NCBI GenBank assembly: GCA_963579025.1
Contig: CAUZFZ010000139.1
Location: forward strand, 1 to 29,295
Length of the DNA: 29,295 nt
Direction: 5' to 3'
Source: CAUZFZ01 sp963579025
GTDB taxonomy: Bacteria > Planctomycetota > Planctomycetia > Planctomycetales > Planctomycetaceae
In this document: in pieces, positions 23,917 through 29,295 of the stretch
Position numbering within the stretch: the stretch's first letter is position 1
Layout: every line of letters starts with the position of its first letter
Made by a program: the position numbers and the translations under genes
The notes under the pieces: model-generated
Database searches by the model: none
Seen by the model: the letters and a program-made list of their open reading frames with translations, nothing else
Told to the model about the DNA's origin: nothing

Positions 23917-25599
23917 TCAGGCGACGTAACTTTTGTCACCGTCGTCGCTTAGACGCTGGCCGCACTGGTTGAGAATCTGCGTGGCAAGCTGATTGATGCC
24001 ATAGCCCGCAGGCAATCTGACGAGTGGCTTCCCGTGAGAATCGCACATTTTCTGCACATCACCGAACGAATGGCTGCTCCAGCGAATCGCCAGAACGACG
24101 AGAGCCACATCGGGCCGGGCGATGTGTGATTCGAACGCGGCAATCGACTGGTGTTCTCGAGTAGCGATCCAGTCGACCGTCTTGAGACCGAACGCAGCCT
24201 CAATCGCGGCTTTCGCTGCAGGTCGGATTTCCCCGCCGATCAGCACGATGCTGCAACCGCTCAGCAGCCGGGCGACTTCCTGCACTTCGGGTGGTGCATC
24301 GCGGCCGATTGGTCTGGAGTCGACGGGGGATTCGCTGGCGATCCAGCGGTCGATCTCGCGCAGTACAAGCTGAAACTCCGGCGGCAGGTCGAGGTCCGGG
24401 ATCTGATCCACGTACGGCAACAGCGTTTCTCGAACCTCCACATTACTCGGTGGTGTTCCGTCTTCAACAAGCTGAGCAATGGTCGCCACGACACGCTCCC
24501 ACTCTCCTCGATCGAAGTCATCGTCGCGTTGAGTCAGGCGATTCAGGTGATAGCGTGCCTTGCCCAGTGACTGGGTTTTCTGTTTGACGAGCTTGCTGGA
24601 TTTGCCCAGCGAATCGCGCAGAGTGCGCGTCTGATCCACCACATCGTCGCACCGCTCGGGATCGGCCGGGTCCGTGATGCGCATGTAGCGGTCGATATAG
24701 AAGCGTTCGACGCTGGCGCGGTTCCGCAGCCAGTGGTAGACCATCTGTTGATCCGAGTCCGGGTGCTCTTCCACGCGTGAAACAGCCATCCGCAACGCGG
24801 ACTGTGCCTCTGCCACAAAGTCGATGGATTTCCGGAACGACTCACGGCAGTCGGCCTGCAGTGTGGCCCGCAATGTCAAAAGAGACTCAGCAAGCGCATC
24901 GAAGCAGTCCGCGATCAGCAGAAAATCATCGGCCTGAACGCGGACGTCGCCACGCGACTGGTTCATCCACAGGAAGCAGTGTGGCAGATCTCGAGCCCGC
25001 TGAATCACGTCCTGGTCCCCGGGCCGGATTTGCGTGGCGAAGTCGTCACCATCTCTCTGTCGTTCGTCCCGCTCGACAGCCCACCGGGCACCCTCCGCCT
25101 TCAAACGCGCACGTTCAATGATGAGGTCCAGGTCGTCGTCAGTGACGTCTGAGTATCGGGGTTTGGTCGCACGCGGTTCCAGGTTCGACTCAGAACGCGT
25201 TGCCGCGGACTCGCCACCGATCCGGAGCGTTGCGATCTGGCTTGCGTCGGCAGGGACCAGGTCGTGATTGCTCGCATCGCGGACCACGACCTGCGCTGGC
25301 TCAGTCTGTACTGATGCCGATGGCGAATCTGTGACTGCGACAACCGTTCCAGGCGGTGATTTTTCCGGAACACTCTGTGACGTCGTCGGCTGACTCGTTG
25401 CGGCGGCCAGTCCATGGGCAACTAAATGGATCGCGTTACGTATCGACGGATGATCGCGAGTCAGTTCGTCAATCTCTGACGCTATGGACGCAAACGCACG
25501 GCCGAGTGCGTCGGCCAGTTCATCTGTGCGAAAGTCCGATTCCGCGGGAGAAACCTGCTCGGGACTTTCGTCTACGGCAGTGGTGGTGGTGTCGCTCAT
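23917..25599 (-). CDS. Coiled protein with C-terminal DUF2325-like domain
   Basis: A 560-residue cytoplasmic protein. The N-terminal 40-150 residues are Ser/Thr/Pro rich after a short helical stretch (DELADALGRAFASIASEIDE). A central helical region (about 170-400) holds RARLKAEGARWAVERDERQR, a Trp/His-containing segment DLPHCFLWMNQSRGDVRVQA and long charged helices. Residues 450-550 (IVLIGGEIRPAAKAAIEAAF, ARPDVALVVLAIRWSSHSFG, GKPLVRLPAGYG) fit the DUF2325 Rossmann-like pattern of a Gly-Gly strand end, a D-x-V-x-x strand, and then KP-x-V. Its function is unknown. It starts at ATG 25599 with AGGA about 9 bases upstream and follows the heme-sensor histidine kinase by 50 bp, so both are probably co-transcribed and it may be a partner of that kinase. 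Confidence 0.8.
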   Translation of the reverse strand: MSDTTTTAVDESPEQVSPAESDFRTDELADALGRAFASIASEIDELTRDHPSIRNAIHLVAHGLAAATSQPTTSQSVPEKSPPGTVVAVTDSPSASVQTEPAQVVVRDASNHDLVPADASQIATLRIGGESAATRSESNLEPRATKPRYSDVTDDDLDLIIERARLKAEGARWAVERDERQRDGDDFATQIRPGDQDVIQRARDLPHCFLWMNQSRGDVRVQADDFLLIADCFDALAESLLTLRATLQADCRESFRKSIDFVAEAQSALRMAVSRVEEHPDSDQQMVYHWLRNRASVERFYIDRYMRITDPADPERCDDVVDQTRTLRDSLGKSSKLVKQKTQSLGKARYHLNRLTQRDDDFDRGEWERVVATIAQLVEDGTPPSNVEVRETLLPYVDQIPDLDLPPEFQLVLREIDRWIASESPVDSRPIGRDAPPEVQEVARLLSGCSIVLIGGEIRPAAKAAIEAAFGLKTVDWIATREHQSIAAFESHIARPDVALVVLAIRWSSHSFGDVQKMCDSHGKPLVRLPAGYGINQLATQILNQCGQRLSDDGDKSYVA

Positions 25600-25649
25600 C
25601 CCTGAGTCCTTTCCGCCCCATCATGGGGCTTCGAATAATTCAAAACGCA

Positions 25650-27470
25650 TCACAAAACTGCAGCACGATCCTCGTCGAGGTCGCTGGCGGACGACATCGA
25701 GACCGACTCCGGCAGATCAATGGTCCGGAATCGGTTCATCCCGACGAGTTCCGCCGTCGCATGCTCGTCCGTCCCAGCCGACTCTTCAATGACGAGCGGC
25801 AGAGTGACCGAAAACGTACTCCCTTTACCAAACTCACTCTCAAGACGTACCTCGCCGCCCAGCAGTCGACTGAGTTCTTTGACGATGGACAGACCCAGTC
25901 CGGTGCCTTCGTATTTTCTTGTCAGCGTGCTTTGCTCGCCGGGGACTCCCTTGCCCTGGCGGAATTTTTCGAAGATTCGCTCCTGTTCGTCGAGAGGAAT
26001 TCCGATTCCGTTGTCTTCAACCGTCAGGACAAGCCGGTTGTCCCGGTGCTGAGCTTCCGCCCGAACGCGTCCGCCCTCCGGCGTGAACTTGATCGCGTTC
26101 GACAGCAGGTTGTTGAGAATCTGCTGCATTTTACCGGGATCCTGGAACAGCGTGGGGATTTCCGGCTCGACCGAAGCGGTCAGTGCAATGTTGCGCCGCT
26201 CGGCCAGAGTCATCAGCGTACTGACCTGTTGCTCGACAAGATCGCCAATCTGGAAATCCATCGGGTGCGTGTCCATCCGGCCGCTTTCGATCTTCGCCAG
26301 ATCGAGCACGTCGTTGATCAGTGCCATCAGACTCTTGCCGGATGTCTGGATGTTGGTGGCATAGCGTTTCTGGCGATCGTTCAGATTGTCGGCTTCAGAC
26401 AGCACCTCGCTGAATCCCAGGATGCTGTTCAGCGGCGTGCGCAGCTCATGACTCATCGTGGCCAGAAAATCGTTCTTCACATCGTTCATTTCGTAGAGCT
26501 GCAGATTGACGCTGGCCAGTTCGTCGACTTTCGCGTCCAGGTCCGCGTTCACTTCGCTCAGCTCTTCCTGCACGGTGACCAGGTGCCGCAGCATGCGATT
26601 GAACGCGTGACTGAGTTCCTCAAATTCGTCGCCCGTCCGGATGTCGGCCCGCATGTCGAGGTTTCCGTGAGCGATCGCATCGCTGACCTGTTTCAGGTGC
26701 AGCACAGGCTTCGTGATGACGTACCGCACCACGAGATAAATGGCCAGAATCGCCAGAACCACCTTGACCAGTTCGGCGGTGATGACGAAGGCGTTCGCGC
26801 TGTGCAACGGTGACTCGACGGCATCGAGTGGCAGAGTGATGCGTGCCATGCCAATCAGGTCGCCCTCTGCGATCGCGACGCGGTCTTCGTCACTGCCGCG
26901 GGATTTGTGGTGGTGGCATTCGACGCAGGACTTTGCGGCCTTGATCGCGCCGAAGTAGTGATATGCGTTGGTTTCGGCGTCGGTAATGACGTGCTCTTCC
27001 TTGCCGCCACGCAGTTCCTGCAGCGCCTGATTTGCGAAGATGGGCACCATTGATCGATCTTCGCCAACGGCATCCGACGGATTCGCGTCGACCATCTCGA
27101 ATTTAAAGTCCCGCAGATTCTCCGGCTGCAACTCGGACGGAATCTCCTCGATCTGTTTGAAGATCAACTGAAACGGATTGAACGCGTCTGCGTCCTGATT
27201 GTCCCGAGCAACGCCATCTGGCACGTCTGCCTCAGGTTCAAACGTCCGCTTGAGCCGCGTTCCCCATTCCCAGTGCTTCTGCTGAATCATCGGCGCCATC
27301 AGCAGCTTGGCCGTCGTGCGGTTTTGCTCGTCAATGAGCGAGTCCGTCTGCCACCAGTACAGGCCGAAAGTGGCGACGGCCAGAAGGCTAAGTCCGACCC
27401 CGAACAGCGAGAGGCATTTCACCTCGAAGTTCGTTTCACCGATAATGCGTTTCAGCGTTCGGTAAGACAT
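25650..27470 (-). CDS. Membrane histidine kinase with c-type heme sensor domain
   Basis: A 606-residue sensor kinase. One transmembrane helix lies near 20-40 and a second near 228-255, flanking a periplasmic domain of DUF3365/Tll0287-like type. This domain carries the heme-c motif Cys182-Val-Glu-Cys185-His186 and upstream ETNAYHYFGAIKAAKSC. After TM2 come HAMP (ITKPVLHLKQVSDAIAHGNL), a helical linker, HisKA with phospho-acceptor His341 in MSHELRTPLNSILGF, and HATPase_c with the N-box NNLLSNAIKF, DNGIGIP and GTGLGLSIV. It probably senses redox state or a small gas ligand through heme. ATG 27470 is chosen because AGGA precedes it by about 9 bases; the frame extends to 27509. No response regulator is adjacent; the downstream gene encodes the DUF2325-like protein. 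Confidence 0.95.
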   Translation of the reverse strand: MSYRTLKRIIGETNFEVKCLSLFGVGLSLLAVATFGLYWWQTDSLIDEQNRTTAKLLMAPMIQQKHWEWGTRLKRTFEPEADVPDGVARDNQDADAFNPFQLIFKQIEEIPSELQPENLRDFKFEMVDANPSDAVGEDRSMVPIFANQALQELRGGKEEHVITDAETNAYHYFGAIKAAKSCVECHHHKSRGSDEDRVAIAEGDLIGMARITLPLDAVESPLHSANAFVITAELVKVVLAILAIYLVVRYVITKPVLHLKQVSDAIAHGNLDMRADIRTGDEFEELSHAFNRMLRHLVTVQEELSEVNADLDAKVDELASVNLQLYEMNDVKNDFLATMSHELRTPLNSILGFSEVLSEADNLNDRQKRYATNIQTSGKSLMALINDVLDLAKIESGRMDTHPMDFQIGDLVEQQVSTLMTLAERRNIALTASVEPEIPTLFQDPGKMQQILNNLLSNAIKFTPEGGRVRAEAQHRDNRLVLTVEDNGIGIPLDEQERIFEKFRQGKGVPGEQSTLTRKYEGTGLGLSIVKELSRLLGGEVRLESEFGKGSTFSVTLPLVIEESAGTDEHATAELVGMNRFRTIDLPESVSMSSASDLDEDRAAVL

Positions 27471-27535
27471 CGGCGGGTCCTGATGACAACGGCTGCGACT
27501 GGTTCGCATTCATAATAGCTGAACTCGCTTGTAGT

Positions 27536-27637
27536 AACCGCACTTGTGCGGTTCGGCTCGACAGCTTCGCGGGCAGGGCGTATCCGAGCCCATGCTCAAC
27601 GCAACGCAACGCGACACCCAGCCGGATAAATCCGGCT
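27536..27637. repeat. Two perfect small hairpins upstream of the DUF1501 gene
   Basis: AACCGCA-CTTG-TGCGGTT (27536-27553) and AGCCGGAT-AA-ATCCGGCT (27620-27637) are perfect inverted repeats in the region between the divergent histidine kinase and DUF1501 genes. They resemble the dispersed hairpin units elsewhere in the window in size, but not in sequence. They could affect the leader of the DUF1501 transcript. Confidence 0.6.
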
Positions 27638-27729
27638 ACTACGAACGGGGCGACTGGACACTTCGAAGGTGGCCCCGCAGAATAGCGTCACTTACCTCGT
27701 CCAGACCCCGGCACGCAGAGGATCGCAAC

Positions 27730-29109
27730 ATGCTGGAAATCACAGGAAACGGCACGAGTCACACCTGCGACGGAGTGTCCCGCCGCGACTTTCTGCAGGT
27801 GGGTTCACTGGGGGCCGCCGGCTACTCGATGGCCCAGCACGCTCAGGCCGAGCAGCAGGGGTTGGTGTCGAGCGATTCGAACGAACGCTCCGTAATCATG
27901 ATCTTCAATCTCGGAGCCCCTTCCCAGGTCGACACGTGGGATATGAAACCGGAGGCGCCGGCCGAAATCCGCGGTCCGTTCAAACCGATCGCGACTCGTG
28001 GGGAAGGCGTCGAGATCTCGGAGATCTTCCCCGGACACGCGGAAATCGGAGACAAGGTGTCGTACGTTCGGTCGTGCTATCACACCAGCGCCGCCGTTCA
28101 CGACGCGGGCTGGCAGATGATGCAGACCGGTCGCCGGTTTCAGGGTGGAGTCAACACGCCACACGCAGGAGCCGTCGCCAGTTATCTGCAGGGTCGACGC
28201 ACCGACCTGCCGCCGTTTGTCGTTCTACCCGAACGAATGGGACGTGGCGGCGGAAATCTACCCAACGGTCAGGCTGGTGGATTCCTGGGCAAGTCCCACG
28301 ACCCATTCGTACTCAACGCCGACCCGTCCAAAGCCAACTTCGAGGTCCCGGACCTGTTGCCTCCCGCCGAGATCGGCAGTGCCCGACTCTCACGCCGCCG
28401 CAAACTCCGCGATCTGGTCGACGACACGGTCCAGAGCTTCGAGGCGAGCGACAATGCAAAACTCCTCGACAGTAATTTCGAAACGGCCTACCGGCTGATG
28501 ACCAGCGCTCAGGCGCGCGAAGCATTCGACCTGTCGAAAGAGCCTGCGGCGGTCCGCGACCGATACGGCCGATCGCGATTCGGTCAGTCCTGTCTGCTGG
28601 CCCGTCGCCTGATCGAGTCGGGTGTGCGGTTCGTCACGATCAACACGTTCCTGACTGTCTTCGACGAAATTACGTGGGACATCCACGGCTCGAAGCCGTT
28701 CACGTCAATCGAGGGCATGAAGAACATCGTGGCTCCGATGTACGACCGAGCCTACTCAGCACTGGTTTCCGATCTGTCCGACCGCGGACTGCTGGACAAG
28801 ACACTGGTCTGTAACCTGCAGGAGTTTGGCCGCACGCCGCGAGTCAATCCGGCCGGCGGGCGAGACCATTGGCCGCAGTGTTTTACGACGTACTACGCAG
28901 GTGGAGGAGTCCGCGGAGGGCAGACCGTCGGCCGGAGCGATCCGATCGGTGGCGTTCCAGCGGAGCGACCGACCGATCCTGGCGACGTTGTCGCGACGAT
29001 CTTTCACAGCCTCGGTTACAACCTCGAAGCTCACCTGCCCGGTCCGGCCGGACGCCCATTCCCGCTGGTCGACTTCGGCAAGCAACCGGTGAAAGAACTA
29101 TTTGCGTAA
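27730..29109 (+). CDS. DUF1501 protein, Tat-exported
   Basis: A 459-residue member of DUF1501, a family of alkaline-phosphatase/sulfatase-fold proteins very abundant in planctomycetes. A twin-arginine leader is present: SRRDFLQVGSLGAAGYSMA, with Arg18-Arg19. Family signs are IMIFNLGAPSQVDTWDMKP, MMQTGRRFQGGVNTPHAGA, RYGRSRFGQSCLLARRLIES, GVRFVTI and LQEFGRTPRVNPAGGRDHW, where the Asp and His of the last motif are probable metal ligands. The substrate is unknown. These genes often follow a DUF1549/DUF1553 cytochrome-like gene, but here it stands alone. ATG 27730 is chosen because it opens a Tat leader; the frame extends to 27544 without signal or domain content. It is divergent from the histidine kinase. 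Confidence 0.95.
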   Translation: MLEITGNGTSHTCDGVSRRDFLQVGSLGAAGYSMAQHAQAEQQGLVSSDSNERSVIMIFNLGAPSQVDTWDMKPEAPAEIRGPFKPIATRGEGVEISEIFPGHAEIGDKVSYVRSCYHTSAAVHDAGWQMMQTGRRFQGGVNTPHAGAVASYLQGRRTDLPPFVVLPERMGRGGGNLPNGQAGGFLGKSHDPFVLNADPSKANFEVPDLLPPAEIGSARLSRRRKLRDLVDDTVQSFEASDNAKLLDSNFETAYRLMTSAQAREAFDLSKEPAAVRDRYGRSRFGQSCLLARRLIESGVRFVTINTFLTVFDEITWDIHGSKPFTSIEGMKNIVAPMYDRAYSALVSDLSDRGLLDKTLVCNLQEFGRTPRVNPAGGRDHWPQCFTTYYAGGGVRGGQTVGRSDPIGGVPAERPTDPGDVVATIFHSLGYNLEAHLPGPAGRPFPLVDFGKQPVKELFA

Positions 29110-29122
29110 CGCGGGCGCGCAG

Positions 29123-29156
29123 GTTTTGAAGTTGCACACTTCAGTCCCGAAGGGAC
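29123..29156 (+). repeat. Third copy of the GTTTTGAAGTTGCACACTT hairpin repeat
   Basis: GTTTTGAAGTTGCACACTT (29123-29141) is identical over 19 nt to the right arm of the element at 12352-12708 (reverse strand, 12708-12690). It is followed by the hairpin GTCCC-GAA-GGGAC (29144-29156), which matches GTCGC-GAA-GCGAC of the other copies with both sides of one pair changed. It lies 13 bp after the DUF1501 stop. Confidence 0.85.
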
Positions 29157-29250
29157 GTGGGCAAATAGCCCGGGGTTGAAACCCTCACCCTTACACACAA
29201 GTTGAGTGAGGGCGGCCCGAGGATGCGGAGAGTTCATTGAATGTTGTCCA

Positions 29251-29288
29251 GGCGAGGCTGAAGTCGAAGACTCGACGCAGGCCTCGCC
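29251..29288. terminator. Nested hairpin at the window end
   Basis: GGCGAGGC (29251-29258) pairs with GCCTCGCC (29281-29288), and inside GTCGA pairs with TCGAC. No T-run follows in the visible sequence, so termination is only possible. It may instead be another dispersed palindromic unit. Confidence 0.4.
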
Positions 29289-29295
29289 ACATCAC

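Noticed and set aside
25356..26813. 485-codon plus-strand frame
   Set aside because: It is antisense to the histidine kinase and the start of the DUF2325-like gene, both strongly supported.

Overview
The window looks like a chromosomal segment of a planctomycete (Planctomycetes/Planctomycetota, moderate to high GC). The signs are a DUF1501 protein with a Tat-type leader, a very large Ser/Thr kinase of planctomycete style, secreted hydrolases, sulfatase remnants, a heme-binding sensor kinase, and several families of short palindromic intergenic repeats. This assignment is inferred from gene content, not from a marker gene.

Layout. (1) Bases 1-3900 look like an integrated element or its scar. 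Two broken sulfatase fragments are followed by an unrecognised 375-residue protein, a small excisionase-like DNA-binding protein and a complete tyrosine recombinase, which ends 180 bp from the 3' end of an intact tRNA-Ser(GGA) on the opposite strand. Repeated TGTCCCA boxes and the tRNA terminator lie in between. (2) Bases 3900-7850 hold a Uma2-type nuclease with substituted catalytic positions, long apparently gene-free stretches, a small membrane protein and an AarF/UbiB-type kinase. (3) Bases 7850-12350 hold the most unusual gene, an 881-residue protein joining an N-terminal TIR domain to a Ser/Thr kinase through an acidic linker with repeated threonine motifs. A decaying in-frame repeat unit follows its stop, and then a class I aminotransferase. 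(4) Bases 12350-17180, on the minus strand, encode a protein combining an M14-like domain with a GH105 domain, an orphan heme-copper oxidase subunit III, and a secreted protein with two alpha/beta-hydrolase domains; the last two overlap by ATGA. (5) Bases 17350-22390 encode an acidic protein, then a compact row tex-thpR-HAD phosphatase. Tex carries a tail built from a 180-bp tandem repeat. (6) Bases 22640-27470, on the minus strand, encode a STAS protein, then separately a c-heme-containing histidine kinase followed by a DUF2325-like protein. (7) Bases 27730-29109 encode a secreted DUF1501 protein.

Three copies of a short repeat (two in an inverted pair at 12352-12708, one at 29123) share a 19-nt head followed by a GAA-loop hairpin. 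The stem shows compensatory changes between copies, so this looks like an unlabelled REP-like family. The best candidates for a new system are the TIR-kinase fusion and the unidentified cargo gene of the tRNA-linked element. No CRISPR array, rRNA or transposase gene was seen.
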